DNA of 64,000 nucleotides, from assembly GCA_964469565.1 (NCBI GenBank), contig CAYXZD010000005.1, positions 124,001 through 188,000 on the forward strand, given 5' to 3'. Origin of the DNA: GCA-2720975 sp964469565. GTDB taxonomy: Bacteria > Planctomycetota > UBA1135 > GCA-002686595. Positions 54,558 through 62,738 of this stretch are shown in pieces. How positions within the stretch are numbered: position 1 is the first letter of the stretch; every line of letters starts with the position of its first letter. The translations under genes were made by a program, and so were the position numbers. Under the pieces are notes generated by a model, which was not told where the DNA came from, did no database searches, and was given only the letters and a program-made list of their open reading frames with translations.

Positions 54558-55766
54558 CTACTCGATGACCTTGGTCACCACGCCGGCGCCCACGGTGCGG
54601 CCACCTTCGCGGATAGCGAAGCGCAGCTGCTCGTCCATGGCAACGGGGGTGCCCAGCTCAACCGAGAGCTTGACGTTGTCACCCGGCATACACATTTCTG
54701 CGCCACCCAGCAGGGTCGCAGCGCCGGTCACGTCCGTGGTACGGAAGTAGAACTGGGGACGGTAGCCATCGAAGAAAGGCGTGTGGCGTCCACCCTCATC
54801 CTTGGAGAGGACGTAGACCTCTGCCTCGAATTTGGTGTGAGGGCTAACGGTTCCAGGCTTGGCCAGCACCATGCCGCGGGTCAGCTCCTTCTTGTCGACG
54901 CCGCGCAGAAGGATACCGACGTTCTCGCCGGCACGACCCTCATCAAGCGTCTTCTGGAACATCTCCACACCCGTGCAGGTTGTGGTGCCAACTTCCTCGC
55001 GCATACCGACGATCTCGAGCGCGTCGCCAGTGTTGACGATACCAGCCTCGATCCGACCTGTCCCCACGGTTCCACGGCCCTTGATGGAGAAGACGTCCTC
55101 AACGGGCATGATGAAATCCTTGTCCACATCACGCTCGGGCATGGGGATGAAGGAGTCCACGGCATCCATGAGCTCGTTGATGCAGGTGAAGGCCTCATCG
55201 TCCACGGGCTTTTCACCGTTCAATGCGTTCTCAGCGCCGAGTGCAGAACCCCGGATGATGGGAGTGTCGTCACCGGGGAACTCATACTTGTCGAGCAGCT
55301 CGCGGATCTCCATCTCAACAAGGTCGAGAAGTTCAGGATCGTCGACCTGGTCCACCTTGTTCATGAACACCACGATGGCGGGCACGTTGACCTGACGGGC
55401 CAGCAGGATGTGCTCGCGCGTTTGAGGCATCGGGCCGTCCGCAGCGGAAACCACCAAGATTGCGCCGTCCATCTGGGCGGCACCGGTGATCATGTTCTTG
55501 ACGTAGTCAGCGTGACCAGGGCAGTCAACGTGAGCGTAGTGGCGACCTTCGGTCTCATACTCCACGTGTGCGGTGGAGATCGTGATTCCACGCGCCTTCT
55601 CCTCGGGCGCCTTGTCGATCTGATCGAAGTCCATCGCCTTGGCCAAGCCTTTGTTGGCTTGGTGGCGGCAGATTGCTGACGTGAGCGTGGTCTTACCGTG
55701 GTCGACGTGACCGATGGTTCCTACGTTCACGTGGTCCTTTGTCCTTTCGAAGACTTCCTTGGCCAT
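54558..55766 (-). CDS. tuf: Elongation factor Tu
   Basis: Carries aminoacyl-tRNA to the A site (402 aa). G1 GHVDHGKTTL, effector ARGITI, G3 DCPGHADY, G4 NKVD and G5 GSALG are all intact. Domain II has FSIKGRGTVGTGRIE, and domain III has TGAATL and MPGDNVKLSVEL. It is the only tuf in the window. It follows four tRNA genes in the E. coli tufB order, which implies co-transcription with tRNAs it delivers. Confidence 0.98.
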   Translation of the reverse strand: MAKEVFERTKDHVNVGTIGHVDHGKTTLTSAICRHQANKGLAKAMDFDQIDKAPEEKARGITISTAHVEYETEGRHYAHVDCPGHADYVKNMITGAAQMDGAILVVSAADGPMPQTREHILLARQVNVPAIVVFMNKVDQVDDPELLDLVEMEIRELLDKYEFPGDDTPIIRGSALGAENALNGEKPVDDEAFTCINELMDAVDSFIPMPERDVDKDFIMPVEDVFSIKGRGTVGTGRIEAGIVNTGDALEIVGMREEVGTTTCTGVEMFQKTLDEGRAGENVGILLRGVDKKELTRGMVLAKPGTVSPHTKFEAEVYVLSKDEGGRHTPFFDGYRPQFYFRTTDVTGAATLLGGAEMCMPGDNVKLSVELGTPVAMDEQLRFAIREGGRTVGAGVVTKVIE

Positions 55767-55903
55767 GTTCTTGTCTCGCAGTCAGTGGGGCTAGATGCCC
55801 GCAGGCAGTGTTACGCACCGCTCCAAGGTCGCCCCAGTCAGGGCCGTTTTGGAGAAGATACGCGGGTCAGTTACGTTGAAATGTTAGTTGAAGTGACGGT
55901 CGT

Positions 55904-55922
55904 GGTGCCGGGAACCGGCGCC
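55904..55922 (-). promoter_or_regulatory. GC-rich hairpin in the tRNA-Thr to tuf leader
   Basis: Minus strand GGCGCCGG-TTC-CCGGCACC, an 8-bp stem with one wobble pair, starting 52 nt past tRNA-Thr(GGT). No T-run follows. It may be a processing signal, a leader structure or an attenuator between the tRNAs and tuf. Confidence 0.35.
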
Positions 55923-55974
55923 GGAGTGTTGGGCTTCGTCCAGCACCCCCACCCCCCAAGGGAGTGTTGGAAGC

Positions 55975-56050
<76 letters not shown>

Positions 56051-56191
56051 CCGATGCCCGACCCGTTTTACGAGTACGCACGCGGCGCACCCGTTCATCG
56101 GGTTGAGTGTCGACGATTCGAGGGGACGGAGACGGGCAGGACCAGCAGATCGGGTTCAATGCCCGGAACAAGAGATGTTCAGAGAGCGAGG

Positions 56192-56265
56192 TGGAGCGGG
56201 TAGAGGGAATCGAACCCTCGTATACAGCTTGGAAGGCTGTTGTTCTACCATTGAACTACACCCGC
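56192..56265 (-). tRNA. tRNA-Gly(TCC)
   Basis: 74 nt with an encoded CCA. The acceptor is GCGGGTG, the anticodon loop CTTCCAA gives TCC, and the T arm is GAGGGTTCGATTCCCTC. It lies between tRNA-Tyr and tRNA-Thr(GGT). Confidence 0.98.
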
Positions 56266-56430
56266 AAGGGTTCACTCAGGGAGCCCTTCTACGCCTGCTT
56301 GGGCGGAGGGCATGCACGGCGCACGAAGAGACCGGTTCCTCCCATGCCAGCCAAGGGCGCGGCACCCTAGGCGTCCAAAGTCGCTCCTCACACTTTCCAA
56401 AGAGGAGACTGGGAGGGTACTAAGGGGGAG

Positions 56431-56515
56431 TGGTGGCGAGACCAGGATTCGAACCTGGGAAGGCTGAGCCAACAGATTTACAGTCTGTCCCCTTTGGCCG
56501 CTCGGGAATCTCGCC
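56431..56515 (-). tRNA. tRNA-Tyr(GTA)
   Basis: Type II tRNA of 85 nt with an encoded CCA. The acceptor is GGCGAGA, the anticodon loop CTGTAAA gives GTA, a long variable arm follows, and the T arm is CCAGGTTCGAATCCTGG. Confidence 0.98.
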
Positions 56516-56895
56516 AACCGGTGATCTTGTAGGCGACCGGTGCAAGCGCATCGGAACTCGACAGTCCCACCAGCGAGCTTCAGTATCCCCCGCCCAAAAA
56601 GTCTGGCTGTCCAAAAAGTCTGGCTGCCCAAAAAGTCTGGCTAGAGGGGAACATCACCCGCGGGAAGGATCTGCGAGCCTTGAGCTCCCAAATCATCCTC
56701 GGATCGTTTCGTGTTTCTAGTGAGCAAGCCATCCCAGCCGAGGTGCGCAGTCCATTCACCGCGAACCCCCGATTGGAGGGGCATATCAGAGTGGTCGTTG
56801 TCCCCCGCGTTCCAATGCATTCTTCCTGACATCCACGCAGAGGCCTTGGATCGAGATCCGCAAGCCCAGGCTAATGAGGACGCGCCTCATTCACT
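56516..56895. other. Long spacer between tRNA-Tyr and tRNA-Thr(TGT)
   Basis: 380 bp inside the tRNA operon without a recognisable gene. It contains three 17-bp tandem repeats (56594-56643). A 63-codon minus-strand frame (56641-56832) starts at a Met but matches nothing I know, and I do not call it. Confidence 0.5.
56594..56643. repeat. Three 17-bp tandem repeats in the tRNA operon
   Basis: Three near-identical copies of CCAAAAAGTCTGGCTG(T/C) between tRNA-Tyr and tRNA-Thr(TGT). On the minus strand each contains TTTTT preceded by AGCCAGAC, so each could act as a small U-rich element. No function is established. Confidence 0.9.
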
Positions 56896-56971
56896 TGGAG
56901 CCAGCGGCGGGACTCGAACCCGCAACCTGCTGATTACAAATCAGCTGCTCTGCCAATTGAGCCACGCTGGC
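56896..56971 (-). tRNA. tRNA-Thr(TGT)
   Basis: 76 nt with an encoded CCA. The acceptor is GCCAGCG, the anticodon loop TTTGTAA gives TGT, and the T arm is GCGGGTTCGAGTCCCGC. It is first in the tRNA-tuf operon, about 80 nt after its promoter. Confidence 0.98.
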
Positions 56972-57056
56972 AGGGTGCCGGGCGAGGCCCCACGCCCCCA
57001 TCTTCGCACCCTCAGGCGGGGGCCTGTGGGGACTCAGTTGGGGAATGGAGCGGGGT

Positions 57057-57084
57057 ATGGTACGGCGGGCCCATGGCGCGTCAA
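57057..57084 (-). promoter_or_regulatory. Sigma70-type promoter of the tRNA-tuf operon
   Basis: Minus strand TTGACG (57079-57084), a 16-nt GC-rich spacer and TACCAT (57057-57062, 4 of 6), with a CCCC-rich discriminator as expected for a stringently controlled stable-RNA promoter. It lies about 85 bp before tRNA-Thr(TGT). Confidence 0.58.
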
Positions 57085-57133
57085 GCGCCTAGGAGAGTTT
57101 TCGACAAAATCCTGCCGAGGGCCAGAACTTCCC

Positions 57134-58291
57134 CTAGACCTGCTCCATCTGGTCCCTGTGAAACTGCAGGGCCGCACCCACCTGCTCCATGGAATCGCCC
57201 CCATACTTGTCCAAGAACGCCTCGGCTAGGGTCAACGCCACCACCGACTCCCCAACCACGCTCGCGGCGGGCACCGAAGTCACATCCGACCGCTGATAGG
57301 TGGCTGGCTGGGGTTGGCCAGACTCGAAATCCACACTTGGAAGGCCCTGACGCAGGGATGGGATCGGCTTCATGGCCGCGCGCAAGACCAGGGGCTGGCC
57401 ATTGCTGAGCCCGCCTTCCAGACCGCCAGCATGGTTGCTGGCCCGTCGAAAACGGGTCGCTGAGCCAGCCGGAGCAGGCAGAATCGGGTCGTGAACCCCT
57501 GTCCCCCGGCGGCGAGCCGCCTCAAACCCTAGGCCGACTTCCACGCCCTTGATCGCAGGGATTGAAAACAGCGCTGCTCCTAGCCTAGACGTCAGGCGTT
57601 CGAGTCCGCTGGAATAGCTCCCCAGACCCGCTGGGAGCCCCAGAGCGATGACTTCGAACACCCCCCCAAGGCTGTCCCGATCTGCCTTGGCCTGGTCCAC
57701 CGCTTCAGCCCAGACGCCATCCATGTCGGGATTCAGGCCCCAAAAGGGTGACTGAGCCCGCCGATTCCGGAGGGCGCCGAGGGAATCAGCATCCAAGCTC
57801 AAGGATCCAGCATCGGGGGCCCCGAGACCCCCAAGCTCCACCACGTGGGCGAATAGCTCGATCCCAAAGGCCGCCAGCACCTGGCGCGCAACCCCACCAG
57901 CGGCCACCCGGGCCGCAGTCTCCCGGGCACTGGCACGCTCCAAAACAGCCCTTGGGTCGCGGTGACCATGTTTGAGGCAACCCGCTAGGTCCGCATGTCC
58001 GGGCCGAGGGTTGCCGGGCACGGGCAGGTTTTCAATCGTGTTGTCCTTATTATGGATGGTGAATGCGAGCGGGGAGCCCAGGGTTACCCCACCCCGCAAC
58101 CCGGCAATCCAGTCGGCACGATCCTGCTCGATCTTCATGCGCCCCCCACGCCCATAGCCCTTCTGACGGCGCTCCAAATCACGATCAATCGCGGCGCAAT
58201 CAAGCACGAGCCCAGAGGGCACGCCTTCCACGATGCCCACCAGGGCGGGCCCGTGGGACTCGCCTGCGCCGGTAAAGGAAAAGCGGGTCAT
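57134..58291 (-). CDS. aroC: Chorismate synthase
   Basis: Last shikimate-pathway enzyme, FMNH2-dependent conversion of EPSP to chorismate (385 aa). The N-terminal TGAGESHGPALVGIVEGVPSG carries the conserved catalytic His. RRQKGYGRGGRMKIEQDR, RPGHADLAG, RASARETAARVAAG, SNHAGGLEGGLSNGQ and RSDVTSVPAASVVGE follow. These are the family signatures, at full length. Its start overlaps the stop of the upstream receiver gene by 4 bp (ATGA). It lies upstream of and is separate from the tRNA-tuf operon. Confidence 0.96.
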   Translation of the reverse strand: MTRFSFTGAGESHGPALVGIVEGVPSGLVLDCAAIDRDLERRQKGYGRGGRMKIEQDRADWIAGLRGGVTLGSPLAFTIHNKDNTIENLPVPGNPRPGHADLAGCLKHGHRDPRAVLERASARETAARVAAGGVARQVLAAFGIELFAHVVELGGLGAPDAGSLSLDADSLGALRNRRAQSPFWGLNPDMDGVWAEAVDQAKADRDSLGGVFEVIALGLPAGLGSYSSGLERLTSRLGAALFSIPAIKGVEVGLGFEAARRRGTGVHDPILPAPAGSATRFRRASNHAGGLEGGLSNGQPLVLRAAMKPIPSLRQGLPSVDFESGQPQPATYQRSDVTSVPAASVVGESVVALTLAEAFLDKYGGDSMEQVGAALQFHRDQMEQV

Positions 58292-58869
58292 GGCTGGCCG
58301 GGGGGACTGTGGGGAAGGATCTCAATCCACTCTTCGTCGGCCGACGGTGTGCTTGCCTGAGCCTCCATCCCCGCAGAGGGCAGGGGGCCCCGGCTGGGGA
58401 TGGGCTCCTGCTCCAATCGGGTGAAGCATGTGTGCAGGCACTCCTCAAGATCGGATAACTCGAATGGCTTCGAGAGGGTATCGAGAACTTCAGGCAGGGC
58501 CATCAAGTGCTCCCGTAGCTCGGGGCTCAGGAAGCCGGAAACAACCAACGTTGGCGGCAAGAGCCCCTCTTCCCCCATCAGCGGGAGCTCCTCACGTGCA
58601 TTCTTCGAACCCAAATCGACATCGGAAAGCATCAACTCGGGCCGCCGTTCTCGCACCGCCGCACGGGCCTCGTCAAAGGAGTGGGCCGCCCGAACACGAT
58701 ATCCGCGGCGTTCAAGAAACCACTGCACGAGTTCGAGAATGCGTTCGTCGTTATCCAACAGCAATAGATCGCGTCCAGCCTGCGCTTCTGACGGGGCTCC
58801 AGACCCCGGTAAGGGTCCTGGCTGTGCCCCGTCGGGCGTGGAACGATCCGTTGGATTTGAAGGGGTCAT
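58288..58869 (-). CDS. Response-regulator receiver domain protein
   Basis: 193 aa. After a Pro/Ser-rich N-terminal 32 residues comes one receiver domain with acidic pair Asp39/Asp41 (LLLLDNDE), phospho-acceptor Asp83 (LMLSDVDLG), the switch Ser in LVVSGF, and Lys in LSKPFELSDLEECL. No DNA-binding or enzymatic output domain follows, only about 40 flexible residues. It overlaps aroC by 4 bp. No histidine kinase is in the window, so its partner and output are unknown. Confidence 0.85.
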   Translation of the reverse strand: MTPSNPTDRSTPDGAQPGPLPGSGAPSEAQAGRDLLLLDNDERILELVQWFLERRGYRVRAAHSFDEARAAVRERRPELMLSDVDLGSKNAREELPLMGEEGLLPPTLVVSGFLSPELREHLMALPEVLDTLSKPFELSDLEECLHTCFTRLEQEPIPSRGPLPSAGMEAQASTPSADEEWIEILPHSPPGQP

Positions 58870-59012
58870 GGGGCACCGCGCCGCCGCAGACTACCCGATC
58901 GAACGATCCAAGCGCCAGACACAGCACCTCTCCCCACCCATGCACCCCCGCCGACCACTCCCGCCGCGTTTTACCGAGTGGCACACCCCAGCCCAGCCCC
59001 TACCCTAGGCCC

Positions 59013-60764
59013 ATGCTTCATTCCTTGCTAACGGCCATCCTCTTGGCCCCCCTGAACCAGTCTCCGCCCCCCAACGATCCACCCGCACCCGACGCTAGGC
59101 ATCAGAATCCTGGAGCAGAGGCCGACCCGGCCCAATCTCCCAGCGGACGCGGGCTTCGAGTCGCCACGGAACAAGCCCAGCAAGGTTACACGCTCATCTC
59201 CCCCCTACGCTCGACCGTCACGCGGCTTGTAGACATGCAGGGGCACGAGGTCCACCGCTGGGAGTCCGAATACACCGCTGGCAACAGCGCCTACCTACTC
59301 GCGGATGGATCCTTACTGCGCTGCGGGAAGAACCCGGGCGGTCCCTTTTCCGGCGGTGGCGAAGGCGGCGTGATCGAGCAATTCGCCTGGGACGGTGAAC
59401 TCCTCTGGACCTACCACTGCAGCGACAACGAGCGTCGCCACCATCACGACATCGAGCCCCTGCCCAATGGAAACGTGCTGGTGATTGCCTGGGAGGGCAA
59501 GACTTCCGAGCAAGTCCTTTCCCACGGCCGTCCGGAGGGAAGTCTGCAACTCGAGCCCCAACGCTCTCCTGCAGGCGGCCCGCCCCGAGGAACCCCGGCA
59601 CCCGATGCTCAGTCCACTCGGCCGGAAGACGACGCAGCACCCACCCCAGTCTATCCCCTCTGGCCCACTGTGATCCTTGAGGTACAGCCCACCCGGCCAA
59701 CAGGGGGCCAGGTGGTCTGGGAATGGCACGCATTCGATCATCTCATTCAAGACTACAACGAGAACGCAGCCCACTTCGGAATCGTCGCCGAGCACCCCGA
59801 GCGGATCGACATCAACGCCGGCATTCCCGATAAGCCGCCCAGTGCGGAGGAGCGCAAGCGTACTGCGGAGCTAGAACAGCAGATGCGTGCGCTCGGCTAC
59901 TTGGGAGGTGATGAAGACGATGGCGGTGACGGGGATGAGCCAGATATCTCCAAGGCCAAGCCCGACTGGCTCCACGTCAATGGCATCGACTACAACGCCA
60001 AGCATGATCTCATTGTTATCAGCTCCCGAACCCTCAGCGAGGTCTGGATCATCGACCATTCTACGACCACAGAACAAGCAGCGAGTAGCTCCGGCGGTCG
60101 GCACGGAATGGGAGGTGACCTGCTCTTTCGTTGGGGCAACCCGCAGAATTACGGCCGAGGCACACGGGACGATCGCACCCTTTACGGACAACACGATCCA
60201 CGTTTTGTCGAGGCCAAGGACGGGAGCTTGCACCTCACCCTCTTTAACAATGGGGACGCACGCCCCGAGCCTCGCTTCAGTTCAGTGGACGAGATTCGAC
60301 TGCCCATGGTTGAAGGGAAATTCGTTCGATCGGACGACGAAGCCTTTGACGTGGGAGAACTTGTGTGGACCTACCGTGCAGCGGATCCGCCTTCGTTTTT
60401 TGCATCGTTCATTTCTGGGGCCGAACGCCTAGCCTGTGGGAACACACTGATCTGTTCTGGGGTCGATGGCCGCGCATTTGAAGTCACCCCCGAGGGAGAA
60501 ATCGTGTGGGAATTCTTGCACCCCTTTGACGACACCGCCGCCGAGGACTCTCCGGGCCCTGGCTCCGGTCGCCCCCGCGCACGTTCAGGTCGGCGGGGTC
60601 CCCCACCGGGACGCCCCCTCGGCCCGCCCCCACACCCAAGGCCCGGCAGGGCGGGTGCCCCCCAGCCACGCGGACGCGGAGGCCTCGACCCCCATGCTCT
60701 GTTCAGAGTCACGCGCATCCCCATCGATGCGCCGAGTGTTAGCCGACTCAACAGCGCCGGCTGA
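59013..60764 (+). CDS. Arylsulfotransferase (ASST) family protein
   Basis: 583-aa protein of the bacterial arylsulfotransferase beta-propeller family. The start carries a short hydrophobic segment (MLHSLLTAILLAPL), a possible signal. Propeller motifs include DMQGHEVHRWES, HHHDIEPLPNGNVLVIAWEG, WLHVNGIDYNAKHDLIVISSR and FRWGNPQNYG. The His residues in HHHDIEPLPNGN and in HVNGIDYN are candidates for the catalytic site. About 60 C-terminal residues are Pro/Gly/Arg-rich with no counterpart I know. The frame is open back to 58428, but upstream it opposes the receiver gene. It is transcribed alone and converges on the secreted-protein gene. Its natural sulfate donor is not evident. Confidence 0.78.
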   Translation: MLHSLLTAILLAPLNQSPPPNDPPAPDARHQNPGAEADPAQSPSGRGLRVATEQAQQGYTLISPLRSTVTRLVDMQGHEVHRWESEYTAGNSAYLLADGSLLRCGKNPGGPFSGGGEGGVIEQFAWDGELLWTYHCSDNERRHHHDIEPLPNGNVLVIAWEGKTSEQVLSHGRPEGSLQLEPQRSPAGGPPRGTPAPDAQSTRPEDDAAPTPVYPLWPTVILEVQPTRPTGGQVVWEWHAFDHLIQDYNENAAHFGIVAEHPERIDINAGIPDKPPSAEERKRTAELEQQMRALGYLGGDEDDGGDGDEPDISKAKPDWLHVNGIDYNAKHDLIVISSRTLSEVWIIDHSTTTEQAASSSGGRHGMGGDLLFRWGNPQNYGRGTRDDRTLYGQHDPRFVEAKDGSLHLTLFNNGDARPEPRFSSVDEIRLPMVEGKFVRSDDEAFDVGELVWTYRAADPPSFFASFISGAERLACGNTLICSGVDGRAFEVTPEGEIVWEFLHPFDDTAAEDSPGPGSGRPRARSGRRGPPPGRPLGPPPHPRPGRAGAPQPRGRGGLDPHALFRVTRIPIDAPSVSRLNSAG

Positions 60765-60773
60765 GGGACGACG

Positions 60774-62531
60774 TTACATCGTGAAAGTAACCGCAAGGCC
60801 GTTGGACAGGTTGGAGCCACTTCCACAGGGGCTCGACTTCTTTCCGCGATACCAGGATTGGAAATACAGGGTCGTGCCTGCAGAAATCAACCCCGAGCCC
60901 CACTTCTGATCGATGGTGTTGATCAACCCAGGCCCCATGAAAAAGGAACCTGAGGTACCCGTACCCAAAGCGGAAAAACGCTTGATGAAAGTACCGCCGA
61001 CACAGAGGATTCCATCGGCCACGAAAACCGAGGCCACACCATCGCCCATGAAGTAGATTCCAAATTTATTCACGGGCATTTGATCGGTCTGCAGGACGAG
61101 GTCATCCATGGCCATGCTGCTACTCCCCATCGCATCCAAGTTAGCTCCCTTGCCCGTCGAGTTTGCGCAACCAGCACTGGGATCCGCGTTTCCACAGGGA
61201 GCTGATGTCGAATCACAGAAACAGTAGCGAGTTCCTGGTGGTTCACATTCATCCGGAATGCCGTTGGCATTCTTGTCTGGACTTCCCGAGGCGATGTCAA
61301 TTGCATCGTCGATGCCATTAGGTTGGCAATCTAGGTAGTCGCCCTCACCGGGTTCACAGTCCGCCCCACCTAGGTCATCGTCACTCGTGCCACCGCTGCG
61401 ACTCGTTTGCATGCCCATGGACTCAGCAGCGACAATGATGCCAGGATTCTGATGGGCCAAACCTGGAGGTGGCGGGATCAACAGGTCACCAGGACTGATG
61501 GGGATACCCAGCAAAAAATCGATCGAGCCGATGATGGCCGATCCACGGCGCACGCTAAAAACAAGCAAATCGGTCCCCCCCGCTGGGAGCCAATCAAAGA
61601 GGCTCACCGAAGGCTGGTATCCGGGGACTCCGTTCTCGGCGATGATGAGCGCGTCAACATCATCCGTATCCGTCCCAAGCTCATCCAAGCCTAGGTCTTT
61701 GGCCCGCGCGTACACACTCAAGCCGCCGCTGGGGGCACGCAGGATAATGTCCGCCCCACTCACGCCTTGGACCGCACTCGTGCCTGAGTTGGGCACCCCG
61801 GCACGTGGATCAAAAATCCTTGAATCCACGGAAAACCAGATGGGATCGGTATCGGGGGCTGCGGCCCTTCCCATATCAAAGGCATCGATGTGATCCCCGA
61901 AGTCAAAGCTGTTGTTGGGCAAGCCCGTATCCGGAATGTTGGGCTCAGTCAGCCCGAGACCTGGGCTGACGAACCCCTGCCCCGATGGATTGAGCATCCC
62001 GTCCCCATCAATCATGACGATGTGGCGACCCGCCTGACCGGGCAAGATCGGCACAGGTGGCAAGGGCAGGGTCGTGATCAAGTCGCCGCAGATGTCACCA
62101 ATTGGAGCCTCCGTTGCGATGGAAGGCCCTGGCATGGTACGACCTCGAGCGTACTCATCCACACAGAATATCAAGCGATAGTTCACCTTGGGGTCCTTAG
62201 GGAACGCCATGTCCCGTCCAAAACTCAGGGCATCCACCTCCACGCCACAAGCCGAACCCGGGGGCGAGCCCACGCACTGGTTGTAGTTCACCAAACCCAA
62301 GACCCCGCCATCGATGAGTATCTCTGGCACGCGTGCGTTGAATGCAGGCAATCCACCCTCCGCTTGCATCAGGTCGCCAGGTGTGATCGGTTGACCGCTC
62401 AGGGAATCCTTGACTCCTTGCATGGGGCCGTGCCAGTCCACCGAGAAAACCAGTGAAGTATTCTGAGCGCGAACCTCCGAGGCAAATGCGAGGCAGGCTA
62501 GCAAGACAGCAGGGCAGTAAGGATATCGCAT
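60774..62531 (-). CDS. Secreted protein with planctomycete-type C-terminal domain
   Basis: 585 aa with signal peptide MRYPYCPAVLLACLAFA (cleavage near VRA/Q). About 400 residues follow that I do not recognise, rich in DxD and Gly turns and including DVDALIIAENG. Then DCQPNGIDDAIDIASGSPDKN and NANGIPDECEPP form a Ca-binding-like EF/dockerin-style loop. A cysteine-rich C-terminal domain (YCFCDSTSAPCGN...GCANSTGKG) with beta-rich repeats ends in TFTM. Such tails are common on exported planctomycete proteins. The frame is open to 62645; the signal peptide fixes the start at 62531. It converges on the ASST gene with 9 bp between stops. Confidence 0.8.
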   Translation of the reverse strand: MRYPYCPAVLLACLAFASEVRAQNTSLVFSVDWHGPMQGVKDSLSGQPITPGDLMQAEGGLPAFNARVPEILIDGGVLGLVNYNQCVGSPPGSACGVEVDALSFGRDMAFPKDPKVNYRLIFCVDEYARGRTMPGPSIATEAPIGDICGDLITTLPLPPVPILPGQAGRHIVMIDGDGMLNPSGQGFVSPGLGLTEPNIPDTGLPNNSFDFGDHIDAFDMGRAAAPDTDPIWFSVDSRIFDPRAGVPNSGTSAVQGVSGADIILRAPSGGLSVYARAKDLGLDELGTDTDDVDALIIAENGVPGYQPSVSLFDWLPAGGTDLLVFSVRRGSAIIGSIDFLLGIPISPGDLLIPPPPGLAHQNPGIIVAAESMGMQTSRSGGTSDDDLGGADCEPGEGDYLDCQPNGIDDAIDIASGSPDKNANGIPDECEPPGTRYCFCDSTSAPCGNADPSAGCANSTGKGANLDAMGSSSMAMDDLVLQTDQMPVNKFGIYFMGDGVASVFVADGILCVGGTFIKRFSALGTGTSGSFFMGPGLINTIDQKWGSGLISAGTTLYFQSWYRGKKSSPCGSGSNLSNGLAVTFTM

Positions 62532-62738
62532 GGGTATTTGGGGGGGCGTCCAAGACTTGGCTTGTGTCCATCCTATGACCCGACAGGGTGCCGTGCGGAC
62601 GGATTCTTTGAAGCAATCCCTACCGAATGAGCCCGTGTCGGCCACAAGGGCTCGATTGTACGCCTCTCACGGGCCAACGTGCCTCATCGTGGGACTCCGG
62701 ATAGGCAATGATGAGGGCATAGGGCGAACTCGAGTGCC

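Noticed and set aside
54237..55679. 480-codon plus-strand open frame opposite tuf
   Set aside because: It is an antisense shadow of the highly conserved tuf gene; its codon composition is explained by the third-position bias of tuf.
56641..56832. 63-codon minus-strand frame inside the tRNA operon
   Set aside because: No Shine-Dalgarno, no recognisable motif, and it sits between tRNA genes next to repeats.
58428..59012. 195-codon upstream extension of the arylsulfotransferase frame
   Set aside because: It lies mostly opposite the response-regulator gene and is Arg/Pro/Ser-rich; a hydrophobic leader starts at 59013.
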